Shown here one piece after another: positions 1-8,925 of a stretch of DNA of 63,918 nucleotides; position 1 is the stretch's first letter; each line of letters begins with the position of its first letter. The stretch comes from OCS155 cluster bacterium AG-333-G23. GTDB taxonomy: Bacteria > Actinomycetota > Acidimicrobiia > Actinomarinales > Actinomarinaceae. The translations under genes and the position numbers were made by a program. The stretch spans positions 1-63,918 of the forward strand of contig QBZE01000007.1 in assembly GCA_003282445.1 (NCBI GenBank), written 5' to 3'. The notes beneath the pieces were generated by a model, which saw only the letters and a list, made by a program, of their open reading frames with translations, ran no database searches and was not told the DNA's origin.

Positions 1-885
1 TTTTAGTATTATTACTAATTCATCAGCGTTATTCATAGGATATATACCGTCTTCAATCGTTCTTATGTCTTCAATATTTTCTGAAATATCATCAGCTGTA
101 GCATCTGGATTTACGTATCCTACATGAGTATTAATACCAATTCTTGCATATCTTCCAGCACCTGCTGAAAATATTTCATGAGTTGTTTCACATGCTTCTG
201 ATGCAAGATATACAACTAAAGGTGTGACCTGCTCGACTTTGAACAATTTACCAAACTCTTCTCCAAATAATTCTTCTGTCATTCTTGTTGTTGCATTAGG
301 AGCAAGAACATTTGCATTTATGTTATATTTAGCTCCCTCAATTGCAATAATGTTCGTCAAGCCGACAATACCCATTTTTGCAGCCCCATAGTTTGACTGT
401 CCAAAATTTCCAAATAATCCTGATGGAGAAGCTAGATTAAAATATCGTCCATATCCATTTTCTTTCATATGAATAAAAGCTGGTTGACACACAAAGAAAG
501 TTCCCTTTAGATGGACATCAAGTACGACATTAAAATCTTCCTCCGTCATTTTTGCAAAGCTTTTATCTCTCAGTATTCCTGCATTATTGACAACAGCATG
601 AAGACTTCCATAAGCTTCAATTGCAGAATTAACTATTGCCTCTCCACCTTCTTTTGTGGCAACTGAATCATAATTTGCAACTGCATTCCCACCATTATTT
701 TTAATTTCTTCAACAACCTCATCTGCTGCAGAGCTTCCAGAGCCTGAACCGTCAACAGAACCTCCTAAATCATTAACAACTACATTTGCACCTCTTTTAG
801 CAAATTCAAGGGCATATGATTTTCCAAGACCATTTCCAGCTCCAGTTACTATTACAGTTTTATCTTCAAATGATACTTGAGCCAT
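1..885 (-). CDS. SDR-family 3-hydroxyacyl-CoA dehydrogenase-like oxidoreductase (C-terminus cut by window edge)
   Basis: Short-chain dehydrogenase resembling the dehydrogenase part of peroxisomal multifunctional enzyme type 2 (HSD17B4), which oxidises 3-hydroxyacyl-CoA with NAD. From the ATG at 885 I read 295 codons with no stop before base 1, so the gene is partial. The cofactor motif TGAGNGLG lies at residues 14-21, NNAG at 100-103, and the catalytic triad is Ser153, Tyr166, Lys170 (YGAAK). The insert with DLGGS after the second strand is typical of the HSD17B4-like group. It starts 2 bases after the stop of the acyl-CoA synthetase at 888-2816, so the two are probably co-transcribed and act on fatty acyl-CoA. 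The substrate is inferred; SDR substrates are hard to assign from sequence. Confidence 0.85.
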   Translation of the reverse strand, partial: MAQVSFEDKTVIVTGAGNGLGKSYALEFAKRGANVVVNDLGGSVDGSGSGSSAADEVVEEIKNNGGNAVANYDSVATKEGGEAIVNSAIEAYGSLHAVVNNAGILRDKSFAKMTEEDFNVVLDVHLKGTFFVCQPAFIHMKENGYGRYFNLASPSGLFGNFGQSNYGAAKMGIVGLTNIIAIEGAKYNINANVLAPNATTRMTEELFGEEFGKLFKVEQVTPLVVYLASEACETTHEIFSAGAGRYARIGINTHVGYVNPDATADDISENIEDIRTIEDGIYPMNNADELVIILK

Positions 886-887
886 CT

Positions 888-2816
888 TTAATCCTCCTTG
901 TACATTGATTCAATTTCATCATTATATGTTTCAGCTATTACATTCCTCTTTAGTTTCAATGTTGGAGTAAGCTCTCCGCTTGTATCAGTCCACTCATTTT
1001 CTAAAATCGTAAACTTTTTTATTTGCTGAACTTGTGCAACTTTACTATTTGCAAGATCGACTTGTTCTTGAACAGCTGAAATCACTTTTTCATCTTTTGA
1101 CATTGAAGTTATATCATAACTTACACCATTATCTTCTGCCCACTTTTCTGCTCCACCATCACCATCAAGAACAATAAGTGCTGTTAGATATTTTTTACCA
1201 TCTCCAACAACACATACTTGGCCTATTAAAGGATGTGGTTTTACTAAATCTTCAACTTCAACAGGGGCAATATTCTTTCCTGCAGAGGTAATAAGTATTT
1301 CTTTTTTTCGTCCAATAATCTTTACATATCCATCTTCATCAATTTCAGCTAGATCACCAGTATGAAGCCAACCCTCGGAATCAAAAGATTCTTTCGTTTC
1401 TGCTTCAGCTTTGTAATACCCCTGAGAAACATGATTACCTCTTTGTAATAACTCTCCGTCATCAAGTATTTTTACTTCAGTTCCAGCTATCGGTATACCT
1501 ACTTTTCCGATTGGATTTAAAACTTTAGGTACCTTAACACCGTTAGATTTCAATTTTGCAGTTATGAATTCTTGTGCATTTTCAGCAACACCGATTGTTG
1601 TAGGTCCAGTATTTTCTGTCATACCATATATTTCAGTTACATTTATGTCTATAGCATGAAACCATTTTTGTAAATCTGGATTCATTGCTGCAGCAGCAGT
1701 TACAAAATATTCAGTGTTAGAAATTCCTAGTCCATCTTTAAATTTTTTAAAAACAAGTTTTTTGAATAAGGCATCTTTTAACCTAACTCCAAGTGGAGCA
1801 CTCTCTCCCCTTTGTTCATATTCAACTCTTTCCAATGCATTGTCAATAGCTTTCAAAGCCAGGTCTTTCTTATCAGACTCATTAATTTTATTTAATAGAC
1901 CAGCTTGGAATTTTTCCCAAACTCTTGGTACAGCTATAAATACCGACGGTTGAATTGTAGGAAGGGCAGCAGCCATATCTTCTAGCTGAGGAACAGGAAA
2001 TATTTGGCCTGTTCTATAAATTGCTTGGTAATGATCTCCAGCTCTTGCCGCAATATGTGCCATTGGTAGGTATGAGACTATTCGCGGGAAGTTAGAAGCT
2101 GGTATCATTTCCGAAAATAAACTTTGGATAGTCCATAGAACATTTTTATGGGTTATCATTACACCTTTTGGATTTCCAGTAGTACCTGAAGTAAAGATTA
2201 AACATGCCAATGATTCTGGTGTTACTGAATCAATAGCAGCTTGCAGTTTTGATTGGTCTTGTTGATTAATCTCTGAACCTTTCTGTATTAGTTCGTGGTA
2301 ACTAACAACATAATCCCTATCTTTTACTTCTTCATATCCATCAATTAAAACTATATATTCTAATTTTGGACTGTTTTTTCTTGCAGCATCAACTTCTTCA
2401 AATAATTCAAGATCACCAACCACTGCTATCTTTGCTTCCATTAAATTTGCCACATATTCAATTTGTCCAGACTTTAATTGTTTATAAATTGTTGAGGGAG
2501 TAGCTCCACTATATACAATTGCTAAGTCTGCAATATTATGTTCTTTAACATTATTAGACATGATGAAAGCCATGTCCCCTACGTTTAATCCAAGATCTAT
2601 CATCCCAGAAGCCAAGTTTTTTACTTCATCTCTCAATTCAGACCATGACATTGAATCCCAAGCAGAATATTCATTATTTGCAGGTGTATTTAGTGCTGGA
2701 TAATTACTATATTCTTCAGCATTTCTATTTATATAATCAATTAAAGTTTTACCTTCAATAGCATTTGTAATCTCTTTTTCTTGATCTTTAAGAAACGAAT
2801 GTAAATCATTTGTCAT
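888..2816 (-). CDS. Long-chain acyl-CoA synthetase (AMP-binding, FadD15-like)
   Basis: Activates fatty acids to acyl-CoA with ATP. The 642 residues match the usual length of bacterial long-chain acyl-CoA ligases of the FadD15/FAA type. Visible motifs are the P-loop TSGTTGNPKG (209-218), YGMTENTG (397-404), GWLHTGD (482-488, Asp binding the AMP ribose) and GRKKEILITSAGKNIAP (502-518). The ATG start is followed by a short helical N-terminus with no signal peptide, so the enzyme is cytoplasmic or membrane-associated. It is the first gene of a leftward pair with the SDR dehydrogenase. Chain-length preference cannot be read from the sequence. Confidence 0.93.
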   Translation of the reverse strand: MTNDLHSFLKDQEKEITNAIEGKTLIDYINRNAEEYSNYPALNTPANNEYSAWDSMSWSELRDEVKNLASGMIDLGLNVGDMAFIMSNNVKEHNIADLAIVYSGATPSTIYKQLKSGQIEYVANLMEAKIAVVGDLELFEEVDAARKNSPKLEYIVLIDGYEEVKDRDYVVSYHELIQKGSEINQQDQSKLQAAIDSVTPESLACLIFTSGTTGNPKGVMITHKNVLWTIQSLFSEMIPASNFPRIVSYLPMAHIAARAGDHYQAIYRTGQIFPVPQLEDMAAALPTIQPSVFIAVPRVWEKFQAGLLNKINESDKKDLALKAIDNALERVEYEQRGESAPLGVRLKDALFKKLVFKKFKDGLGISNTEYFVTAAAAMNPDLQKWFHAIDINVTEIYGMTENTGPTTIGVAENAQEFITAKLKSNGVKVPKVLNPIGKVGIPIAGTEVKILDDGELLQRGNHVSQGYYKAEAETKESFDSEGWLHTGDLAEIDEDGYVKIIGRKKEILITSAGKNIAPVEVEDLVKPHPLIGQVCVVGDGKKYLTALIVLDGDGGAEKWAEDNGVSYDITSMSKDEKVISAVQEQVDLANSKVAQVQQIKKFTILENEWTDTSGELTPTLKLKRNVIAETYNDEIESMYKED

Positions 2817-2868
2817 ATTTCCCCTAAATTTATATATATAAAATAATAATTTAAAATTATGAAATTAA

Positions 2869-4827
2869 CTAACCAATTTCTTTAAATATTACTCCAGAAT
2901 AGGGAGAAAGATTTTTAATAACTATTTCATTATTTTTATATTTTACTTCCTCATGTCCCCAAATAAACTCAATTTCATTAGAGTCAGTCTCAATTTTCCA
3001 TTCTTTAAGTAAAGAATCTCTATTTATTACACAAATTAATGACTCTGATTCAAAATATCTTCTAAAAGCTACTGCTGTCTCTGAATAGCCAATAAGTTCA
3101 AATTTACCTTTTTTTAATGGGGTAAGCTGTGATTTTAAATTCATTAGATCTTTAGCCCATAGTCTTAAATCATTGTCCCAAGAGCTTTCATCGTGCCATG
3201 GGAAAGCTTCTCTATTTGAAGGCTCATCTCCTCCATTAAGGCCGATCTCATCTCCATAATATATTCCAGCTACTCCTGGGAATGTAGCCTGCATGAACAT
3301 TGCTGCTTTTAAAGCACCAACATTATTTTCAGATCTATTTAGGAAACGTCTTACATCATGTGAGCTAAGTAAATTCTGACAGGAAGATAGCGCCTCAAAA
3401 GAATACATTGTGTACAATCCAACAAGCTCTTCTGCGAATTCTTTAGAACTAATAGAAGTATGAGCAAAATAATCATTCATTAATTCTCTAAATGAATAGT
3501 TCATTGGAGAATCAAATTTATCTCCTTGAAGCCATAAGGATGTGTCACCAAATATTTCTGCAAAAAGTAAAATATCTTTTTTTTCTGTCTTTGTTGCCCT
3601 CCTAAATTCTGTCCAGAAGGCTAAGTCAATTTCTTTTGCTACATCCATTCTCCATCCGTCAATATTAAATTCTTTTACCCAATACCTAGCAACATCGAGG
3701 GCCCATTTTCTTGCACCTTCTGAAGTCATATCAACTTTTACCATATCTGGAACACCCCACCAAGCTTTAAATGTTGGTTCAATAATAGGACCGTCATCTT
3801 CCACTATCTCAACTTCCAAATTAGTTTCTTTAAAAGTGATGTCTTCTAGATATGTTTTATACTGATCTTCTTCTCCGTCCCAACCGACCTTGTGTGTTTT
3901 TGAAAGTAAATGTGGACGATATTTTAATCTCACCGGATAATCATATACTGTAAACCAATCTGCATATTCTGATTTTCCTTCATTCTTAATCACATCCTGA
4001 AATGCGTAATTTTGAGGATGAAAATGATTTAACGAACAGTCTAAAATTATTTTCATCTCTTTTTCGTGAGCTTTATCTACTAATTCTCTTAATGCATCAT
4101 CTCCACCTAGTGTCGGATCAACTTTTTTATGATCCCAAGTATCGTATCTATGGATGCTTGTAGAAAGAAAGATAGGATTTAGATATACAATATTTACACC
4201 TAGATTTTTTAAATAATCGAGTTTTTCTATTACTCCATATAAATCACCACCTTGATGTTCTAATCTTTTTGGGACACTTCCCCAAGGAACTGTACCCTCT
4301 TTATTTAATTCTTCTTTTGAATTACAAAATCTATCTGGGAATATTTGATACATCACTCCTCCAAATACCCAGTCAGGTATCTCATGAATCAAAAAATCAT
4401 TTTTATTAAATACCCATTTTTCTGAAGGAGATATGAAGTTCGCTATTCCACTAGTACCAAAATAAATTCCAGCATTTTTATCATTTACACCGGCGAATGA
4501 AAATTTAAAGTTTTCTGACTCCAGAGGAATATCTATTTCCCAATAAATAAATCTTTCAGTGGCTCCTATTTTTTTCATTTCAATTGGGTTAAGTTCTGGG
4601 TTTTCTAATAAAAGCCACACTTCATTTATTCTTGGTTCAGTGTGAATCCTTATTGTCACTACATTTTCTGAATTAATAGAAAAATATTTTTTATCATTAA
4701 AATTAAACCGAAAATCATAATTGCCAATATGAACATCTTCAATTTCGTGATATTTGCCATCAAAAAAAACGATTTTTTGACCATCAATATCGTCATCAGC
4801 AAATTCTACATTATGTGTTTCTACCAT
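2869..4827 (-). CDS. GH13 alpha-amylase family protein (cyclomaltodextrinase/neopullulanase-like)
   Basis: Hydrolyses alpha-1,4 (and possibly 1,6) glucans. An N-terminal beta-sandwich of about 150 residues (CBM34/N-domain type) precedes the GH13 barrel, which opens with YQIFPDRF (160-167), a hallmark of the cyclomaltodextrinase/neopullulanase/maltogenic amylase group. Conserved regions are DCSLNH (263-268), GWRMDVAKE (391-399, nucleophile Asp395), FAEIFGD (422-428, acid/base Glu424) and SHD (His490, Asp491). There is no signal peptide, so it is likely cytoplasmic and handles stored glycogen or imported maltodextrin. It faces MalQ, which is divergent with only 65 bases between starts. The exact specificity within the family is uncertain. 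Confidence 0.9.
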   Translation of the reverse strand: MVETHNVEFADDDIDGQKIVFFDGKYHEIEDVHIGNYDFRFNFNDKKYFSINSENVVTIRIHTEPRINEVWLLLENPELNPIEMKKIGATERFIYWEIDIPLESENFKFSFAGVNDKNAGIYFGTSGIANFISPSEKWVFNKNDFLIHEIPDWVFGGVMYQIFPDRFCNSKEELNKEGTVPWGSVPKRLEHQGGDLYGVIEKLDYLKNLGVNIVYLNPIFLSTSIHRYDTWDHKKVDPTLGGDDALRELVDKAHEKEMKIILDCSLNHFHPQNYAFQDVIKNEGKSEYADWFTVYDYPVRLKYRPHLLSKTHKVGWDGEEDQYKTYLEDITFKETNLEVEIVEDDGPIIEPTFKAWWGVPDMVKVDMTSEGARKWALDVARYWVKEFNIDGWRMDVAKEIDLAFWTEFRRATKTEKKDILLFAEIFGDTSLWLQGDKFDSPMNYSFRELMNDYFAHTSISSKEFAEELVGLYTMYSFEALSSCQNLLSSHDVRRFLNRSENNVGALKAAMFMQATFPGVAGIYYGDEIGLNGGDEPSNREAFPWHDESSWDNDLRLWAKDLMNLKSQLTPLKKGKFELIGYSETAVAFRRYFESESLICVINRDSLLKEWKIETDSNEIEFIWGHEEVKYKNNEIVIKNLSPYSGVIFKEIG

Positions 4828-4892
4828 ATTAAATCCAACAAATTACATATTAGCCAGTTATTATATAGCAACATAGGGAAAATGGAGCAGAT

Positions 4893-6392
4893 TTGGATAT
4901 AGATAGATCAAGCATGATAATACTTCACCCAACAGCACTTCCTGGGGGTCATGGAATTGGAGACTTTGGGAAAAATGCTTATGAATGGATTGATTTTTTA
5001 GAAGAAACAGGTGTGAAAATCTGGCAAGTCCTTCCTTTTGGTCCAACAGATAATATTCAATTTTCACCCTACTCAAGCAGCTCATCTAAATTAGGAAATT
5101 TTGCATTAATTGATTTAACATATCTTGCAGAGATAGGAATTATTGAAAAAGATGACCTTAATAACAGTCCTAAAAATCTTTCAAAAATAAATTTTTTAGA
5201 TGTTTACAAATTTAAAGAATCAATTCTAAGAAAAAGTCATACGAATTTATATAAAGATAATAAAAATTTACTCCATAGTGAAATTAATGAGTACGAAGAA
5301 GTTAATCCCGGACTTGAAAATGAATTAATTTTTCAAATGGCTACTTCACTATATGGTGATGATTGGAAAATATGGCCTGAAGATTTAATTAACCCAAATA
5401 AGAATACACTCAAAAATTTTAAAGAAGAGAACAAAAAAGAATACTCATATCAATTATTTGTTCAATTTTTATTTACAAAACAATTAAACAAGCTTAATGA
5501 ATATGGAAGCCAAAAAAATGTCAAAATATTGGGTGACGTTCCTATCTATACAAACTTTCATTCTTGTGATGTTTGGATGAATAAATCATTATTTGATTTA
5601 GAAGAAAATTATGAAATGGCTAATGTTGCTGGTGCAGCACCAGATATATTTACTGCAGCAGGACAAATTTGGGGTAATCCACTTTATCTATGGGAAGAAC
5701 ATAAAAAAGAAAATTATAAGTGGTGGATTGATAGATTAAATTCTTGTTTAAGTAAATATGAATTATTAAGAATTGATCATTTTGGGGGGTTATTTCAATT
5801 TTGGGCAATACCTAATGGCGGACTTGGGGTCGAAGGAGTCTGGAGGAAAGGACCTGCAAAAAGTTTTCTTGAAGGAATTAAGGATGATATCGAGCTTGAA
5901 AGAATTCTTGCAGAGGATTTATTTGCACTTGATCTTGATGAAATGGATGAAGCGAGAGAAGATTTTAATATTCCTGGAATTAAAATGTTAAATCAAAGAA
6001 TACCTCATAACAGCTGGGATGAAGAAGCTCCTCCTTCTGAATGGGCTTACAACTGTGCTGCATATACCGGTACTCACGATTCACCAACAACAAAACAGTG
6101 GCTTGAAGAAACTTCTGATGGTCAAAGAAAACATTTTAAAGAATTTGTTGATAATAACTTGATTAATAAATTTGATTCTGATGTCTGGAATGCAATATCA
6201 GTTATATGGGAAACACCTTGTCAATTAGCTGGAACTTTAGTACAAGATTTGTTGGAACTTGGTAAAGAAGCAAGATTCAATATACCTGGGCAACAATTAG
6301 GCAACTGGAATTGGAGATTAGAATCGTTAGAACCTCTAAATGGAATTAAAGATAAATTACTTAAATTAAATAAAGATACAAAAAGAATTTAA
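4893..6392 (+). CDS. malQ: 4-alpha-glucanotransferase (amylomaltase, GH77)
   Basis: Transfers alpha-1,4-glucan segments between maltodextrins. The 499 residues are the normal length for bacterial MalQ. The N-terminus RSSMIILHPTALPGGHGIGDFG is the family signature. Catalytic residues are Asp295 (LRIDHFGG), Glu341 (AEDL) and Asp396 (GTHD). I chose the TTG at 4893: GGAG at 4884-4887 sits five bases upstream, no in-frame ATG precedes it, and the conserved RSS comes immediately after; the next ATG at 4914 would remove part of the signature. It is divergent from the GH13 amylase, and the two together form a maltodextrin-processing pair. It ends directly against the convergent cytochrome gene. Confidence 0.93.
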   Translation: MDIDRSSMIILHPTALPGGHGIGDFGKNAYEWIDFLEETGVKIWQVLPFGPTDNIQFSPYSSSSSKLGNFALIDLTYLAEIGIIEKDDLNNSPKNLSKINFLDVYKFKESILRKSHTNLYKDNKNLLHSEINEYEEVNPGLENELIFQMATSLYGDDWKIWPEDLINPNKNTLKNFKEENKKEYSYQLFVQFLFTKQLNKLNEYGSQKNVKILGDVPIYTNFHSCDVWMNKSLFDLEENYEMANVAGAAPDIFTAAGQIWGNPLYLWEEHKKENYKWWIDRLNSCLSKYELLRIDHFGGLFQFWAIPNGGLGVEGVWRKGPAKSFLEGIKDDIELERILAEDLFALDLDEMDEAREDFNIPGIKMLNQRIPHNSWDEEAPPSEWAYNCAAYTGTHDSPTTKQWLEETSDGQRKHFKEFVDNNLINKFDSDVWNAISVIWETPCQLAGTLVQDLLELGKEARFNIPGQQLGNWNWRLESLEPLNGIKDKLLKLNKDTKRI

Positions 6393-6683
6393 CTAATAAT
6401 TATTTTTAATATATTCAATAACTAAAGATACTTCCTTATCGCTTAATCTGACAGCAGGCATAGATCCTTTACCTTTTGTTATAGTTTGAACCCAATAAGA
6501 ATCTGGCATTGAAGCAGATGGAGAATTTGAATCAATACTAGGTCCGACTCTACCTTCAAAATTAGGACCATGACAAGCACTACATCTTGCTTCGTAAACT
6601 TCCTCTCCAGATTGGAATTCTTCTGGGGCACCTTGGCTGCATGAAATTAAAAATATTAATAGCAATAAATAATTTTTTTTCAT
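6393..6683 (-). CDS. Small lipoprotein c-type cytochrome
   Basis: A 96-residue class I cytochrome c. The N-terminus is a short basic and hydrophobic signal ending in LISC, so Cys15 is a candidate lipid-anchor cysteine. The haem-binding motif is CSACH (Cys34, Cys37, His38), and Met75 in GKGSMPA is the likely sixth iron ligand. It should sit on the outer face of the cytoplasmic membrane and carry electrons; the partner is unknown. It is the last gene of a leftward operon, 5 bases after tatA, and its stop abuts the stop of convergent malQ. Confidence 0.85.
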   Translation of the reverse strand: MKKNYLLLLIFLISCSQGAPEEFQSGEEVYEARCSACHGPNFEGRVGPSIDSNSPSASMPDSYWVQTITKGKGSMPAVRLSDKEVSLVIEYIKNNY

Positions 6684-6688
6684 TATCG

Positions 6689-6826
6689 CTATTCTTCTTC
6701 TAAACCTGATTTAAACTCTCTTGTCGACTTTCCTAATGATTTAGCTAATCCAGGCAACCTTTTTGCACCAAATAGCAATAACAAAATTGTAAGTATTATT
6801 AATAATTCGGGTAATCCTAATCTCAT
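6689..6826 (-). CDS. tatA: TatA-type twin-arginine translocase subunit, very short
   Basis: A 45-codon gene. The protein starts MRLGLPELLIIL and continues with LLFGAKRLPGLAKSLG. This is the TatA/B layout: a short N-terminal membrane helix, the FGxxxLP hinge, then an amphipathic helix, with an acidic end EEE. The low-complexity tail usual in TatA (normally 60-90 residues) is almost absent. The ATG lies 17 bases after the DUF368 stop, and the stop is 5 bases before the cytochrome start, so it is embedded in the operon. It should form the Tat pore that exports folded proteins. No TatC is seen in the window. Confidence 0.85.
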   Translation of the reverse strand: MRLGLPELLIILTILLLLFGAKRLPGLAKSLGKSTREFKSGLEEE

Positions 6827-6843
6827 ATCTTTATTTTAATCAC

Positions 6844-7758
6844 TTATTGTTCTTTATTATCTTGTATTGATTTCTTTTGTAAAAAATATATTAAGAGGTA
6901 TCCAACAATTGAAAATATAATAAAAAATATAATCTCTTCAATGTTCCCAATATTTGGTAAAGCAGGTCTAGTAACAAATGCTTCTTTAATACCATCACTA
7001 TTGATTCTTGTTTCAATAATTGTTTTAAAAGGCCAAACTTTGAGTAGTGAGCCAAATAAAAATCCGGATAGTAACGATAGAACATAATCTTTATAATTTA
7101 AAAATAAATAAGAAAGGAAACGACTGAATAAAAGTAAACCAAATATACAACCCAATGCAAATACAATCAATACATCAAATTTGAAATCTTTTATTGAATT
7201 TATAATAAATTCATACTTTGAAAGTAAGAGTAAAATAAATGAACCACTAATCCCAGGCAATATCATTGCACATATGGCAATTGAACCAGTTAAAAAAATG
7301 AAAAAATAGTTGTTTGGTGTTGTAGTTGGCCCAGATATTGAAATTATTGAAGCTATCAGTATCCCCAAGAATAAATAGGTAAGAGAACTTGATGAAATAT
7401 TGTTAACTTCACGATATATTAATATTCCAGAAGAGAGAATTAGGCCAAAGAAAAAACCCCATATCTTAAACTCATGATTCGAAAGTAAATAACTAATAAA
7501 TTGAGCAAGCAATAAAATCGAACTCATTATCCCTAGAGCAAGAGTTAATAAAAAATTACCATTTAAATCATGCCAAAATGTTTTAAAACCTTTTGTAAAT
7601 AATGTTTTAAATAATCTTAAATTAATATTCTTAATTGATTCAATGAGCTCTTCATATATCCCAGTTATTAAAGCTATTGTTCCCCCAGATACTCCAGGTA
7701 CTATATCAGCAGCACCCATAGCTACGCCTTTAAAAAATAGATATACTTTACTTTTCAC
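6844..7758 (-). CDS. DUF368 membrane protein (PopT-like polyprenyl-phosphate transporter)
   Basis: Polytopic membrane protein with the DUF368 signature GAADIVPGVSGGTIALITGIYEEL near the N-terminus (split here at residues about 15-36) and the internal repeat MILPGISGSFILLLLSKYE. DUF368 proteins (PopT) have been reported to recycle undecaprenyl phosphate across the membrane. I place the start at the GTG at 7758, giving 304 residues. It is 4 bases after the antiporter stop and has GGAAG upstream. The longer reading from 7833 would overlap the antiporter by about 70 bases and adds a non-conserved tail. Its place after a cation/proton antiporter suggests a link to pH or sodium conditions (inference). 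Confidence 0.85.
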   Translation of the reverse strand: MKSKVYLFFKGVAMGAADIVPGVSGGTIALITGIYEELIESIKNINLRLFKTLFTKGFKTFWHDLNGNFLLTLALGIMSSILLLAQFISYLLSNHEFKIWGFFFGLILSSGILIYREVNNISSSSLTYLFLGILIASIISISGPTTTPNNYFFIFLTGSIAICAMILPGISGSFILLLLSKYEFIINSIKDFKFDVLIVFALGCIFGLLLFSRFLSYLFLNYKDYVLSLLSGFLFGSLLKVWPFKTIIETRINSDGIKEAFVTRPALPNIGNIEEIIFFIIFSIVGYLLIYFLQKKSIQDNKEQ

Positions 7759-7762
7759 TTTA

Positions 7763-8917
7763 TTATGCTTCCTTAGCTTTTGGTGATAATAATTTATAAC
7801 CAATAGGAGCAATTGTAGCTGTAAGTACAGCAAGTAAGATTATTTGCTGTTCAATAGCTTTTGATATTAAATCAATCTCCACACCTATTTCAGCCATAGC
7901 AATGATTAAACTGAATCTTGCTGAAAGCAAAAAACCTCCAGCAAGTATTTGTTTTATTTTGATTCCTGCAAATATTAATAAAATTGTAGGGAACAATTTA
8001 ACTGCTATTGCGATAACAAAAAGATAAAGCACCTCTACATAAAATTGTGTATTTGAAAAAACGCTGACATCATAATTTAAACCAATATTGATAAAGAATA
8101 TTGGTATTAGGAATCCGTAAGAAAAACCTTTAAGACTACTTTCTAAACTTCCTCTATTTGGAAATATGAAAGCAAAGATTGTACCAGCGAGAAATGCACC
8201 CAAAATTGCTTCAATATCAAACAATACTGCTATACCAACAAGGGTCAACATTAAAGCAATTGAACTTCTTATTCCCAATTCCTCCGGATCGTTCCCATCA
8301 AACATTCTTGAAAATAATTGAGGATTCCACCAAGCTAATCTTTTTACAATTCTTAAAATTAAAGTAACGATTATAAAATATAAGATAACATTTAAATTTT
8401 TAACACCAAAACCTCCTGATCTCTCAACTGAAGCTAGGACTGTCGCTCCTAATAAAGTTAAAATATCAGAAAGTAAAGCTGTCATAAACAACAACTGACC
8501 ATAATTAGATTTAATTGTGTCGTCACTTCTTAAAATAGGAATAACTATTGCTACGCTTGTTGTACATAGAACTAAGCCGAGAAAAATTGGATAATTTAAA
8601 CGTGTGACTAAGAAAAGAGATATCAATACTGTTCCAAAAAACATTAGTGAAGGTAATAAAAGTGCTCGAAGTCCGTTTTCTTGAAATTTTTCAATTTCTA
8701 TTTCAAAACCAGACAAAAACATCAGAAGTAGAAATCCAAGTATTGCTAAACCAGATATAAATTCAGAAGGACTTACTAAATTTAATATTGGTCCGACAAT
8801 TATTCCATAAGCAATTTCTAATACTATTCCTGGTATTTTTATTTTGTTCGCCAATAAAGGTAATAAAAATGCTCCTAAAGAGATAAATACAAGCGAAATT
8901 GCATCAAAACTTTCCAT
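7763..8917 (-). CDS. Cation:proton antiporter (CPA2/Kef-type membrane subunit)
   Basis: A 384-residue membrane protein with about 12 hydrophobic segments that fits the Na+/H+ exchanger fold of the CPA2 family. Recognisable stretches are the helix-1 region PLLANKIKIPGIVLEI, the GFLLLMFLSGFEIE segment, and the GAFLAGTIFAF segment of the core. No cytoplasmic RCK domain is attached; instead a separate RCK protein is encoded 8 bases upstream (8926-10332). The pair therefore looks like a two-gene K+ or Na+/H+ antiporter with a detached regulatory subunit. The transported ion cannot be decided from sequence alone. Confidence 0.88.
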   Translation of the reverse strand: MESFDAISLVFISLGAFLLPLLANKIKIPGIVLEIAYGIIVGPILNLVSPSEFISGLAILGFLLLMFLSGFEIEIEKFQENGLRALLLPSLMFFGTVLISLFLVTRLNYPIFLGLVLCTTSVAIVIPILRSDDTIKSNYGQLLFMTALLSDILTLLGATVLASVERSGGFGVKNLNVILYFIIVTLILRIVKRLAWWNPQLFSRMFDGNDPEELGIRSSIALMLTLVGIAVLFDIEAILGAFLAGTIFAFIFPNRGSLESSLKGFSYGFLIPIFFINIGLNYDVSVFSNTQFYVEVLYLFVIAIAVKLFPTILLIFAGIKIKQILAGGFLLSARFSLIIAMAEIGVEIDLISKAIEQQIILLAVLTATIAPIGYKLLSPKAKEA

Positions 8918-8925
8918 TTAAATCA

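Noticed and set aside
7759-7833. Longer start for the DUF368 gene
   Set aside because: Would overlap the antiporter gene by about 70 bases with unconserved residues; GTG at 7758 has a ribosome site.
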